Source of the DNA: Silene conica
Lineage: Eukaryota; Streptophyta; Magnoliopsida; Caryophyllales; Caryophyllaceae
Direction of reading: 5' to 3'
Length of the DNA stretch: 64,000 nucleotides
NCBI GenBank assembly: GCA_029255685.2
Contig: CM055317.2
Location: forward strand, 14,773,501 to 14,837,500
Shown: positions 35,202-47,317 of the stretch, one piece after another
Layout: each line of letters starts with the position of its first letter
Numbering within the stretch: the first letter of the stretch is position 1
The notes under the pieces: generated by a model
The model's database searches: none
What the model was told of the DNA's origin: nothing
Seen by the model: the letters and a program-made list of their open reading frames with translations, nothing else
Made by a program: the position numbers and the translations under genes

Positions 35202-38200
35202 TCACTCTGCCTTAGTCTCTTCAATCTGTCTCGAACCAAAAGCAAAGAACTCCGTGATGACTTCAAGCGGCATTCCCTTCGTTTCTGGGACCTTGAAGTA
35301 CACGAAAAAGAAAGAGACCACACAAACTGCTGCATATATTGAAAATATACCCGCCAGACCAATGGAAGTGAGCATCACGGGCAAAGAGTAGGTCACGATT
35401 ATGTCACAAATCCAGAAAACCAAGGCACATATCGCGATACATATACCACGGACCCGAGTCGGGAAAATCTCGGAGCATAAAATGTTTGGGATGGGTCCGT
35501 AACCCATGACAAAGGTGCAGAAGTAGACGATTACACAGGTGGTTGAAATAATGGCATGAAGCACTTTGTCCATACTAACGGTGGAGCTGATTACTAGGGT
35601 AACGAGTGAAGCGATCAGCACGGGAATGGTAGCAAGCAGCAGCGACCTGTCATACATGGGTATTTTTTAGTAAGAGACTATGGCTACTATAACAGCGCCT
35701 TATCCCAAAATGATACCAATACAAGGACCCCTAATAATGGGTTATCTCTTCGTAAGAGATTTAACAGCGTTAAACAGCCTTGCTCTTATGCTAACAAGAT
35801 AAGGATGCTGTTTCCGAATTACTCAAGAAGAAAATTGCCTTGAGAACAGCATCAAGCGACTGATGCTTCACAATAAAAAAAAAAAAAAACGGCATAGCCA
35901 ATTTACGAGTTATTTTGCTTTTCGTAAGAGATTAAGAGGGCAACATGTAGACAACGAGTCTTGTATGAGAAGACCGTCTTGATACGGTAACATATTTATC
36001 TCACATATACAAGACTGTGTTGTTACTCTCATATACAAAATAAGTTTTCGAGAAATGTAGGTGGCCTCTTAACACTTTTTCCCTTGGGACCGTAACGAGA
36101 AGACAGTATATTTTTATACCGTTCCTTTAGTATTTTAATTTATTAAAATCAGTCTATTCAAGATCAATGGTAGTTACCTTAGTTCATGTATTAAATGACA
36201 AAAAATGAAAATGAACTGGAAAATGTAATTCCAATAACTAGAGTAACGGAAAGCAGATAAGGTGACGAGAAGAAATACCTTCTACCGGAAACATCCATGA
36301 GCCTCATAGCAACAGCAATGCAAGGAAGCATCAAGAAAGTTGTCAATGCACTTATAAGGAAGGACGCGGACGTAGAACTGATCCCTAAATCTGAGAGAAG
36401 AACTTCCACTCCCGCCTCTTCCAGAATTTGGGGAGTATAATACAGGACACCATTTATACCAGCAAACTGCCACGACGTTGATGCGTAAGAGAAATACCAT
36501 ATAGATATGTACATTATATCTTATACTGATCATAAATGTAGCAAACTTACTTAAGCATAATACGCTGATTATATTTGTCACTTGAAAGATCTAGTGACAT
36601 TTTCATGAATAATATTGTGTAGGCATATAAATGAGTTTTAGAAGCGCTCAAGGTCAAAACTCGCAAGCCAAAATGTCAGATATTGTAGATTTGTCACTCA
36701 CTACAAGTCTACAACACTCTAATCAACACATTTTCATAAATGTATATGGTGTAGTGTAGGCATAAATGAGTTTTTACGGCGCTTAAGGCAGCGAGCCAAA
36801 ATGTCAGATATTGTAGATTAGTTACTCACTACAACCCATTTTCAGTTGGCACAATAAATGTTTTTTCCCAGGAAGTTTGTAGACTTTTTCAGTTGTCCCT
36901 TTTTTAGGCAATAACTAATAAGTTCATTCCATATTTGTCTTATTTTTCATGTTTGCGTGCTGATTTCCAACTCCAACTATCTTTTTTAGGCAATAACTAA
37001 TGAGTTTTTACGGCGCTTAAGGCAGCGAGCCAAAATGTCAGATATCTAACCTGCTGAAGTAACTGAATTCCAACTCCAACTATCAAAGCTCGCTTGACAC
37101 CAGGTTCGAGAAGGGCCTCCCATATTGATTGGGTAGTTTTTTCGGATGGGTGCATCACAGCCGGTCCAATTGGATTTTGATCCAGCAGTTCCTTTGGGTA
37201 GAGAGTATTAGTACTCAGAAGAGCAGAAGCCGGAAAATTATTTCCGTCACCACCAGGAAGTGAAATAACAGAACCACGGATGGATGTCGGGCCCCCTTCA
37301 GGATGAAGATACATTCTTCTATATTCCGTAGCTCTCACGCCATCTTGAATTTCTTTCTCTTCGTAAGTATAAGCCAATTGCCATCCACCACCAATATCAG
37401 TGCTACTCAAAGTTTCACCAGTACCTTGGATAATGCTCCCACGATGTGAAATTAAAGGAACATGCAAGTCACCATCCAAATCTGCCTCTTCAGGGTCAGC
37501 TGGGTACTCTTCAGCTTCCCTTAACTGGCTTTCTTCGTCTGACTCGTCTCTATGAGCTTGAGCATCAGCTGTACTTAACATGCTGCCAAAATTGGGCAAG
37601 AATGCACCTATCATGCTTCCTTGGTCAGGAAGCTTTTCATGGACACTGTCGAACAGAGTCACGATAGAGTCTGGTGCCACCATGCTTCCATGGCGGGTCG
37701 TAATACCAAGAGCACTCAGCCCAGTGGCAGGTTTTGCAAGCCAGGAAAGTTTTTCAGATGATCCAAAGATCTTGATTTTTTCGTCACCAGCGCCTAGATC
37801 CTGATCGTCTACTCCTGGCTCAACAATATAATCTTCTATTGAGGTTTCACCCCCAACATTAAGGCCTTCAACCAGCAGAGCTAATTCACCTGAAAACATG
37901 ATCCATGTGTGAGCGACTAATCTACATTTATCTACCAGACATAAATAATCATAAATAAGTAATGGCAGGTTGTGGACTGATATGGAGGTAGAAAAAAAGT
38001 TTTAGCTCTGTTTTCTGAAATCCAAACTAAGAGTTCATATAATATGAAGTTATCACATATCAGTTATGGGAAGACATAATTTTGTTCAACTATCAGCATT
38101 TGCCATATTTAATTAAATCCAATAATGTCATGTAATACATGATTATTGATGAAAGTTAAGCTGCATATCGCATAGCGTATGGAATAGAACATATTGTGAA

Positions 38201-40531
38201 ACACATCAGTACATATTTGAAAAAGGGGAAAAAAGGTAACATATGTCCAAATATGGATGGAGAGAACATTCATCATATGCATGCCAAATATTCCATTGCC
38301 GGCTATGGTGGTAAATGGAAAGGAACTTCAAACAGAAAATATATTAACTCAAGCAGTATATGTCACGTGTGAAGCACATGAGGAAGTATGGCAACTGGCA
38401 TGTGTATCTCAAGCTCTCGTCACTCCCATGTATTGCAAGTAAAAAATAAATAAAAGAACTTTACGAGAGCACATGTTCACGATGTTTCCAACAGCACTGG
38501 ACCGAAGGAGTTGGTTCATGGCTCAAATTTTCGAACCTAAACCAACCCTGTAGAAAGATTCCAGTATACATGGAGAAAATTGACATTTATGATTAAAGCG
38601 GTACAAATCATCTTCTGCAAATGCCTTCTGTTTTTCTTTGCAACTTTATGTTGTTTTCATTCATTGTTAATGTGTGAAAACGGAACCAATTTGTTTGTCT
38701 AATGAAATGCACTCCTAACTCCTAAGCAAAGTCAGTGCATGTCAAAATTGCCACAAGCCCTTTGGCTATGCGACTGAACTATGAATGTTTTTGGTATGGT
38801 TTAACCCTCAAAAGACTCCACTGCACCTCATCAAAATAGCATCAGAACTTTACGACAAATCATCTTTTAAGAGCTCTTCACTAAATCTTGTTCACATGGT
38901 ATGCTGACTTTTGCAGTTTGAGCTATCAAGAGTCATAAACGATATTGAGCCATGAAGTCGATCTTCATGAAAGGGTGTTTTTTTTTGCTTTCTATAGAGC
39001 TAAAGACTAAATTACCTAACTTGACGCATGCGCCGTTGTTCATGTTGCTGAATAGCTCATATCAGGCACACTATACACAACTAGGTTCAAATAACAGAAA
39101 CCTCACCAGTTCTACTCGGTTGTTAAATTAACACTTTGTCTAAATACATGATGGTTAAAAAGGAAAATGCTACGTGGATGTACAGTACCATCTGTTGCCT
39201 GTTCAACATTAATCCAACTCACAAAAGATGTTTCCGATGTACGAACAATTCAGCACATATTTGTCATATCTGATAAGACCTAGATCCTTGATTGATACTA
39301 AAATAAGATTAAAAAAATAAGGCACTAGGTTTCTGAAGAAACGGTCTAGCAAATTGTAAATGATTGCAATCAAATCAGGAAAAACTCGTAGAGCAACTAA
39401 GTTGTAATGACACAACCACGCAGTCATCAACCTAAATTTTCAAAACAAAGCTCACATCAGATGACAGATCTGTAATAACTAAGGAGTACATGATAATGAA
39501 ACAGCATAAATCATGCAATTCAGGATATGTTTTGATTCGTAATAGTTAACAGTTCATCTATTCAGTTTCTTTACTAGGTGATATCGTATGAGGAGGGATA
39601 TTGGTGAGTGACTACATGCCAATAACCGTAAACTTTAAAATAAGGGAAAACTCATAATATCACAATAATAAAGTAATATCTGAAGAAGAATCAACCTGAG
39701 ACATCTTCAGTGCCACGTAATCTCTGAAGAACCTTCTTCGCTTCCACCATCCTCCCTTTACTTACAAGCCACCTTGGTGATTCAGGCAAGTAGAAGAACG
39801 CAAATAGAAGGTAAAAGACAGAAGGGATCGCCAATATACCCAGCATAACCCTCCAGCTTGGCGATGGCATCAACGACATTCCAAATAGCACACAATATGA
39901 TAGGAACATCCCCCCAGATCCCGTGAACTGAGGGAGTGTGTTTAACAATCCCCTAATCTCCGGTGGGGCTGTCTCAGATATATAGACAGGAACCAGGGTC
40001 ACAGCCAACCCAATTGCAAATCCATCAAACAATCTCGCCAAAAGCAGAATATACACATTGGGTGACCACAGCATCACCAAGCTGCTGACAAAATAGAGTG
40101 ATGATGAGAGTATAAGCAGAGGACGACGACCAACAATATCTGCAACGGCTCCTGAACAAAATGTTATAGCTGTTGCTCCAATAAGTGACATTGCCACCAC
40201 AAGTCCCTCCGCAGAAGTCGACAGATTTAGTTCTTTCTTGATGTACAGAATAGACCCTACAATAATGGAGCGTGTAAGAAAACCATGAAACCTTTAAAGT
40301 TTGTAAATTTTTAGCAGAAACAATGAAACCGTTAACCCGTGGCTAGAATCGAGGTGCATACAAAAACATAAATTATATTTTCTATTGCAGTAATGTAGAT
40401 GGTTATGTTATAGAATTTGCGAACAGCTAAACAAAGAAAAAAAGGAGGTTACCAGCAATTGTTGCATTGTCCCAGCCCTGCAGGAAATTACCAATGGTAG
40501 CGGCCAAAGCGACATACACAGCACCCTTCAT
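35202..40531 (-). CDS. TST1: Tonoplast sugar transporter (TST/TMT family)
   Basis: Five exons on the - strand join to 703 residues: 40453-40531, 39696-40256, 37051-37889, 36279-36466 and 35202-35646. The protein loads glucose, fructose or sucrose into the vacuole by proton antiport. The first six of twelve membrane helices include GNFLQGWDNATIAG, VAMSLIGATAITFCSG, GRRPLLILSS, ETAPPEIRGLLNTLPQF and the sugar-porter signature PESPRW. A hydrophilic loop of about 280 residues in exon 3, rich in Ser, Asp and Glu, separates the halves; this loop sets TSTs apart from other monosaccharide carriers. The second half holds FAGINGVLYYTPQILE, MRLMDVSGRR, EIFPTRVRGI and the end motif PETKGMPLEVITEFF. At 703 residues it is slightly short of the usual 730-740, all in the loop. 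The number TST1 rests on the MKGA...ALAATIGN N-terminus and on gene neighbourhood; parts also resemble TST3. Confidence 0.93.
35690..35895 (+). mobile_element. SINE-like remnant in TST1 intron
   Basis: A GGATGCTGTTTCCGAATTAC block, then GAAAATTGCC-TGAGAACAGC and GATGCTTCACAATA, runs into 14 or so A's. The same order of blocks occurs at 53348-53517. This resembles the body and tail of a common plant SINE family. The head and target duplication are not clear. Confidence 0.5.
36620..37050. repeat. Patchwork of short duplications in the TST1 intron before exon 4
   Basis: Three related copies of a GAGTTTT...GCGC...AGCCAAAATGTCAGATAT block lie at about 36631-36693, 36768-36813 and 37001-37045. A TTTTTTAGGCAATAACTAA block occurs twice (about 36900-36918, 36984-37001). 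The 17-bp word TTCCAACTCCAACTATC at 36965-36981 is a copy of exon 3 sequence at 37068-37084. The last pieces abut the exon 3 donor directly. Confidence 0.72.
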
Positions 40532-40968
40532 CTTATAAAAAATGTATGCACTCCAAATCAACCAAACTTTTACCTGAAACACCCATGTCACAAATTTTAA
40601 AACAAAAACAAAAGTAAGTCAACCCTAAATTCAAACAAAAAAAACACAAAATATAGAGTACAGATCCAGCAAAAATACAGTCCCACATTCTACAAAGTAC
40701 AACATCAAAGAAACCTTTTTGACCTGTAAAAAATATTGGATTTTGTTTTTTTTTCAATTTACATATAAACACAAACAAATAATTCAATAGATCCAATTAA
40801 AAGATAACTACTGTATAAGACTATAACAATGATCTATCAGCATCAACAGATTATGACTTTAGAGCAGCACGTACAACTAAAGTTTCAACCTTTTCACCTT
40901 TTTAGTAACACGAAATATGAACTTGGATTCACCAAAACTATCCATCAAAAAAAATGTCAAAATAAAAA

Positions 40969-41138
40969 GATACCCAAGTGGCTCAATGGCTCAAGCAAAG
41001 TGCGCGTAAGAAGGGATGTACGCAGTCTTACACTTGTATTAGCGACACAAAAAGAAAAGATACCCAAGTGGTTCAATGACACCCTCAAAGTGCGGGATAA
41101 GAAGGGGTTGGATGTAGGCAGCCTAAGATACTACGTGC
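40969..41138. repeat. Tandem pair of a SINE-like fragment
   Basis: Two diverged copies begin AAGATACCCAAGTGG and contain CAAAGTGCG-GATAAGAAGG and GGATGTA-GCAG blocks, one after the other. The GGGGT-GGATGTACGCAGCCT word is common in plant SINE bodies, which is why I think these are SINE-derived, but the elements are incomplete. Confidence 0.45.
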
Positions 41139-42400
41139 TAGATTAAAAAGTATATTCATAATTCATATAGAGAGATTATTACCTTTTTAACAAGCAAAAA
41201 AAGGGCAAAAAGGGTTGAACAAGAGGCTTATAAAAAAGGAAGAAGATGACCCTTGTGCATACACCTTGATTTCACACCAAAATTACCATTCAAAGACTTT
41301 CCTGAAACAAAATAACAAACCAAATTCAAATTTCTAATCATAAATACAGTATTAAAATCAATTCCTTACTTAAAAAACAAGAATTAAACACTTGCCCATT
41401 TACTAAATATCACTAAAATAAATAAAAAAACACACCTCATACGGGAATTTTGGAGCAAAAGGGTATATTTGTTTGGTGAATTTATTGAGGTTTAAACACA
41501 AAGGAGACCAACCACCATTCAACAAAATCAACAATTTATGTCAATTACCTAAAAAAGCTCCTTACTCCCCCAGTTGCTGTGAACTGGGGCGAGCAAGAAT
41601 ACAAATATAATTCAAAATATAATCAAATTATAAGTTCAAGAACTATAATTTGCAAAAAGTGGTGTAAAATTGTAAGGAAAATTTGTGCAATTTGTACAAT
41701 GTGGATTGAACAAATGCACAAATGTGGTAAAAAAAAAGTGTTGGAAAATGAGAAAAAAGAAGGGTGTATATATAGTTTAGAAGAGTAATGGAAGATGGAA
41801 TGAATCATAGTCGTGGGGTCAACTACTGTTGTTATTCGTTACAGAAATGGTGAAGAATTGATGGAGATTACATGATCAGATAATTATAATTGAGCACTTC
41901 GTGTTGGGGGGAGTCTAAGACTAGGGACGGGACGATACGATACGACGAGGGAGGGAGTGGGCTCACACTTTTAGAGTATATCTTTCATTCTAGTGTTGTT
42001 GGGTCCATATCTTAATTACGGTCGAGCAAAATCGGATATCCAATTCAGATTTTAAAATCAGATTAAATATCTAGTTTTAAAATTTTGAATTTTGTGCCTA
42101 GATCCGATCCGAATAATTCGGATATCTAGAAATCCGAAATCCGAATATTTGGATATTCAAATTTCGGAAATCGAATCTGATCCTGTTTACCTCTTAATTC
42201 ACTTTTTGTGGTAATCTTTATTTGATGGGTTATACTCCCTCCATTTTTATCCAAGTGATATATTTGGTTTTCCTAATACCATTCAAATTGTTTTTACCAA
42301 TTGTTTTTACTTGGTTTTCCTAATACCATTCATATAATTCTCATTATCTCGTCTTTATTTTATTTGGTTTTCCTAATACCATTCAAATTGTTTTTACCAA

Positions 42401-42409
42401 TTGTTTTTA
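42401..42409. repeat. Left 9-bp target site duplication, MULE copy 2
   Basis: TTGTTTTTA, identical to 43195-43203. Confidence 0.88.
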
Positions 42410-43194
42410 GAGTTTTTTCTTTTTACCACCTATTGAGTCTTAAAATTTACAAATTACCACCTATTGAGTCCATTTTTGCCAATTACCACCTACTTTTTTG
42501 CATTTTACCACCTAATTTGCATTATATTGACGGGTTTTCTTATTTATTGTTTCGGGTACATTTTATCGACTCTCAATTATTAATAATGACCAAACTACCG
42601 TTACCAAATATGAAAAACCCATTTTTGTCTTACCATTGATTCTTTAGTGCACTCTCGCATGTTCGATGAAATGTCTAACTAGGTTTTCTTACCAATTTCA
42701 TTGTTTTAAGTACACTTTACGTCTTTGCCCTAAGCATTAAAAGTAACAAGCGAAGACATTTGAGATTTTCAATTTTTTGTCTTATATACACAAATGAGAG
42801 AACTTGACCCGTTATAAGCTTGCGACGAATATATCCGTCGCAAGGGAGACTTACTGACTAACTAATAGGCTACTCAATATGTGGTTGACTTCCAATTTGG
42901 CTTAAGATCGTCTGAAAAAAATTCCTTGCTTGAATATGAAAAAAATGCCCAATTTTTAGGGTTCTAGAATAATAATGAATTAAATTTGGGAATAATTGTG
43001 TGTTACGGTCTATAATATTTGGTAAAGGCTAGATTGATCATTGTTAATAGAGAGTCGGTAAAATGTAGCGAGACGATAAATAAGAAAACTCGTCAACATA
43101 ATGGCAAATTAGGTGGTAATTGGCAAAAATGGACTCAATAGGTGGTAATTTGTAAATTTAAGGACTCAATAGGTGGTAAAAAGCAAAAAAACTC
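42410..43194. mobile_element. Non-autonomous MULE-like element with long TIRs (copy 2)
   Basis: 785 bp, same family as 5763-6715. It begins GAGTTTTTTCTTTTTACC and ends with the inverted form, flanked by the perfect 9-bp duplication TTGTTTTTA (42401-42409 and 43195-43203). The TIRs run to about 200 bp. The left TIR holds an extra tandem copy of the TTTTACCACCTA word that the right lacks. The centre contains another GCTTGCGACG...CGTCGCAAG palindrome (42822-42845), apparently a fragment of the element type seen at 44322. Confidence 0.88.
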
Positions 43195-43203
43195 TTGTTT
43201 TTA
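43195..43203. repeat. Right 9-bp target site duplication, MULE copy 2
   Basis: TTGTTTTTA, identical to 42401-42409. Confidence 0.88.
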
Positions 43204-44321
43204 CTTAACAAATTTCTGGCTCCCTGAAAAATTATCATTGTAAAGATTTATCAAACTTGTTAATGCCCAGTTAAGAAACAAATTACAAACACATAAAATT
43301 TATGGGAACAATATCTTACTAAGTTTACCAAGATTATTGACAAGTCCTAAGAAGTTTTTCGCCTAATTTTCCTTGTTTTTTTATTTATTTATTAAAATTC
43401 GGATCGGATTCGGATATCCGGTTTTAAGAAAATTACAATCCACATCCGATCCAGTTTATTCGGAAAAATCGGATTGGATATCCAATTTAAACGTTATCCA
43501 TATCTTCGGATTCGGAAAAAAAATCGTATCGGATTAATTTTGCTCAGCCCTAGGTGACCTCATGGGAAGGTTCTTAAGATACACATGAGTAAGGATAAAA
43601 TGCGCTGAAAATGGCTTATGTTGGTCTGTGGGATCAATACATAGCCCGGCGAGCTACTGTAGTACATTTGTTACATACACGTGGTACATTTGTTATACCT
43701 AAGAATTTCTCTTAATTTTGCTAATGAAATATCTCATCTTAACCTATATATTTATGATGCACCTTATTTAGTAAAAATCGATATTATTAGCATGATATAA
43801 TTTAGGATAAGCGGATTTTATCCAATACAAATGTTATTTGAAATTTAAAAGTCTCGAAAAGACAAAATAAGGAAATGGTATTTTAGTCTCTTTTCCTAAG
43901 AGGGGAATTCTACAATATTTTGAAATTGTAAAAGTTATGATTCTATGAGAATTAATTGGGGTGGCAAATATCTAAAAATTGAAGACAAAAGACATTTAGA
44001 GAACTTTCATAAATGATGTGTGATCTAGTAGGCAAATGCATAGTTGCACAAGACATATGCATATATATCATGTAATAGTATTGAGATTTGGACACCATGT
44101 CTTCAGAAATCAACTTATATATTATGAACCTATCATTTTCATACAAATTTTGTCTTCTAACAATACTAGTCGTATCCATCCATTCAGGATAATAATACTT
44201 TGAATTCTAATTTTGAGTGAAGCTTTATCTATCTAAACAAAGATTAGTAGATAATTAAGAAAGTTCTACGATGATATTATTGTAACATTATCCATAGTTC
44301 TTAATGGGTTCACAAATTCTA
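43204..44321. other. AT-rich intergenic stretch
   Basis: No gene. It contains runs related to TCGGATATCC on both sides of MULE copy 2 (42020-42180 and 43395-43530), so the element sits inside an older repeat whose halves flank it. Confidence 0.45.
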
Positions 44322-44490
44322 ACTTGTGACGGTAATATCCGTCGCAAGCTTGTGACGGGTCAAATAAAACTCATTTAGGGAGATAAAGACAAAACATTTG
44401 TGATTTTTTATGCATTTTTCTCTTTGTTTTATCTAAACAAGTGGATATATTTGACATGTCGCAAGCTTGTGACGGATATACCCGTCACAA
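44322..44490. mobile_element. Foldback MITE with CTTGTGACGG palindromic ends
   Basis: The left arm CTTGTGACGGTAATATCCGTCGCAAG is followed by CTTGTGACGGGTCAAATA. The right arm mirrors it: TTTGACATGTCGCAAG then CTTGTGACGGATATACCCGTCACAA. Each arm is itself a palindrome, giving a hairpin within a hairpin. A related copy lies at 47158-47317 and a single arm at 42822-42845. Confidence 0.6.
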
Positions 44491-44587
44491 AAGAGACGTA
44501 CGACGGTACGGTAATGGGTTAGATATGATAGTTATTTGTTTTTACTGGGTCAATTGGGTATAAATGAGTTTACAAATTACATTACTT

Positions 44588-44975
44588 AGGGTGTGTTTGG
44601 ATACAATTTTAAGAGGGAGAGGGAGGGGCTGGGAAGGGAGGGGAGGGGAGGGAAAATAAATTGGTATTGTTTGGATAACAAAATTGATGAGATGAAAATG
44701 GAAGGGGAGGAAGGAGGGAGATGGACTAATGGATGAAGATTATCCAAGAAAATATGTCTATGCATAATTAAATGAGGGTTCAATTTTAGTTTTTTCTAAC
44801 AAAACTTGCTTCCCATGAAAAGATTTTAGTTTATTTTAAAGAGTGAAATTAAATCCCTGATTTCCTTCCCCTCTCATTTTCTTCTCTTCCTAAATCGTAT
44901 CCAAACAAAAAAAAAATGAATCCCTCATTTCCCTCCCCTCCATTTTCTTCCAATTCTCTCAATCCAAACAAATCT
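44588..44975. mobile_element. Tourist-like MITE remnant
   Basis: It starts GGGTGTGTTTGGATAC after TTA and ends near CTCAATCCAAACAAATC. A G-rich left part (repeated GGGAGGGG) mirrors a C-rich right part. It is related in style to 31400-31687 but with more decayed ends. Confidence 0.5.
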
Positions 44976-45255
44976 TTGCTCTCGCTAATATAATATATTA
45001 GCATGAAATGATCTTAGACATGTCAAGATCTATCACATGTTGGCTGTTGGTACTCGATATATTGTGACGAATTTCTGATGAAATCGTATTGTACTTATGA
45101 AGCGGAGACACTATTTTTTGACAGACGTAATTCATACCTAAAATTATTTATTGTGTGAACAAACAAATTTGCCAATCAATTTTTTCTAAGGTGAAATTAT
45201 ATAGGCCGGGTCATTCAAATTTATACAAATACTTCACCTAAATGCACGTAATTTG

Positions 45256-47062
45256 GAATTTTTTGGTGTATTGGGGTTATTTACCCAATTAATTGGGTAA
45301 TTAGTGTTGTGTTGAAACTATTTTGGGATCTAGTGTCCACGTGGCACTTTTCGTTTTTTTTTGCAGAATTGAGGGTAAGCCGCTGAGGACCTCAGCGGCT
45401 TTACCTATTTAATTTTTTTTTTTAACACAGCAACTTACAGGGGCGGTTTGGAAGTTGACGAAAAAACGGAAAAAAGGGAAAGCCGCTACACTTCTCAGCG
45501 GCTTTGCCCAAAAGTTAAAAAAAAAAAATGAAGATTGGTAAGCCGCCAATAATACCAGCGTCTTTGGCCAAGCATCAAACTCCCCACCTATTATCCAATG
45601 ATCACTTTGTCAGACCCCATCAATGTGGAGCATCCAAATGATATCCAGAATCAAATCCATCAACTCTCATACATCCATCCACTCCAACTAGAGAATTCTA
45701 CATATTTTTTTCCGGTTTGAATGGAGCCAAAATGGGTAGACAAAGCAGTACAATCACAAGGGTAACGAGAAAGAATCGAGTTGTCGAAGATATTAACGAG
45801 GAAGTTGTGGAGAATGACTCTGAAAATTGTAGTGAGGGGATCATAAATGTTCCCTTGCTTTTTAACAGGGAGAATGAGGTAGTAGACTTTGTGCCTAGAG
45901 ACGGGGACTAAAGAGATAATAATGACGAAATTTTGCACGAAGAAACAACGGGAAGTTATGAAGACGGTGCTGCTGTTGAGGGAAATAAGTGTAAGAATGG
46001 TTTGCTTGGTGATGAAATCAATCATAATGATAGGGAAGCGAGTGTAGTCAACAATGAATCCGAGATCATCTTCAAGGAGGATGAGACAATGGTATATAAA
46101 ACTGAAGCAGAAAATACTAGTGCAGATCAGATAATAAAATTGGTGGAGATGTATGCATGGGAGACGTGGTATCGACTTACAATGATCTTGGACATCGTAA
46201 ATCTGATGAATGAGGAAATATAGAATCGGGTTTCAGAGAGGAACGTTGGTGAGGTGACTGTTTTAGTTGTCCTGTGTTAATATAGCTTCTTCTCTGATTG
46301 CAGGGAACCGTCTTCAACCGCTGTATATGGTTCGTTTGCTGTCGACTGAATAATCTTAGTTTCATTTGTTTTAAATTCGACTTATGTAGTTCCGTTTAGG
46401 TGATTAATACTTTAATAGTAGCGTTTGAGCTGTATTGTTGATCAAATAAGCACTTCTCTACTCTGGTTTGTAAATGAATGTACCTGGTTTACCAGTTTTC
46501 TCTAGTTTACTGACTTGAATACTTTACATTTATCGTCATGTCCGCCGCCAAGTTTATCGTTTATCGTCTTATCAGTAATTAGCACGGCCAAGTTTACAAT
46601 CACAAGGGTAGCGAGATTCAAACTCTCATACATCCATCCACTCTCGTCTCTCGTCTATGATTCCCTTGTATCTCGACAAAGGGGGTTATGGAAGCGTTAT
46701 ATGGCCGTTTGTAAATTCTGAAAATGCCTTCATCTATATTCCCTTGTGATGCTTGGCCAAAGACGCTGGTCTTCTTAGCGACTAACCAAATCTTCATTTT
46801 TTTTTAACTTTTGGGCAAAGCCGCTAAGAAGTGTAGCGGCTTTCCCTTTTCTCCGTTTCTTCGTCATTTTCCAAACCCTCTGTAAGTTGCTGTGTTAAAA
46901 AAAAATTTAAATAGGTAAAGCCGTTGAGGTCCTTAGCGGCTTACCCTCAATTCTGCAAAAAATACGAAAAGTGCCACGTGGACACTAGATCCCAAAATAG
47001 TTTCAACACAACACTAATTATCCAATTAATTGGGTAAATAACCCCAATACACCAAAAAATTC
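45256..47062. mobile_element. 1.8-kb long-TIR DNA transposon with hairpin-rich ends
   Basis: Arms of about 320 bp (45256-45577 and 46747-47062) are inverted copies of each other. They start GAATTTTTTGGTGTATTGGGG and run inward through TACCCAATTAATTGGGTAA, CCACGTGG, and three palindromic modules built on AAGCCGCT...AGCGGCTT. No perfect target duplication is visible; the 9-mers just outside match only in part. Arm length and layout suggest a Mutator-like element, but that is inference. Between the arms lies a decayed acidic ORF (45717-46223). Two direct internal repeats, CTCATACATCCATCCACTC and ACAATCACAAGGGTARCGAGA, occur near both arms in swapped order. Confidence 0.75.
45717..46223 (+). pseudogene. 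Acidic ORF inside the long-TIR element, one in-frame stop
   Basis: Two frames, 45717-45911 and 45933-46223, are in the same phase and are parted only by the stop at 45909-45911. Together they make about 168 codons. The product is strongly acidic (EEVVENDSENCSEG, EIIFKEDETM) and begins with a basic MGRQSSTITRVTRKNR. I do not recognise a family. It may be a piece of host gene captured by the transposon, or an accessory transposon protein. No transposase motif (such as the DDE region of MULEs) is visible. Confidence 0.45.
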
Positions 47063-47157
47063 GTTATATTGTATAACAACTAATAATAATAATTTTAATC
47101 GTAAATCATGATATCGTAAAACGATCTTATGAAGAACACGAATTCTTATTTGTGACG

Positions 47158-47317
47158 GACATATCTGTCCGAAGTTTGCGACGGGTTCAATAATACCTAC
47201 ATAGGAAGATAAGACAAAAGACAAGTGTCTAGGAATAACATTCTGTTTTATTTTATTTACTGATATGGTTAAAAATTAACACGTCGTAAGCTTGTGACGG
47301 ATATACCTGTCGCAAGG
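47158..47317. mobile_element. Foldback MITE, second copy of the CTTGTGACGG type
   Basis: The left arm TTGTGACGGACATATCTGTCCGAAG, with TTGCGACGGGTTCAATA, is mirrored by CGTAAGCTTGTGACGGATAT then ACCTGTCGCAAG. Compare 44322-44490; the middle again holds AGATAAGACAAAAGAC-type sequence. Confidence 0.55.

Larger units (their letters stand above)
40532..42409. other. TST1 upstream region
   Basis: No gene is supported. It probably contains the TST1 leader (perhaps with an intron, since a TTACCTTTTTAAC-type site lies near 41180) and promoter. A 90-bp tandem pair lies at 40969-41138, and one Stowaway-like arm lies at about 42233. Confidence 0.4.

Noticed and set aside
42233-42260. Stowaway-like CTCCCTCCATT start
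   Set aside because: Only one end is present. No inverted partner or second TA was found before MULE copy 2.
42301-42639. 112-codon + strand frame
   Set aside because: It runs through the TIR of MULE copy 2. The repeated YHLLS-KIYKLPPIES-like product comes from the TIR word, not from a gene.
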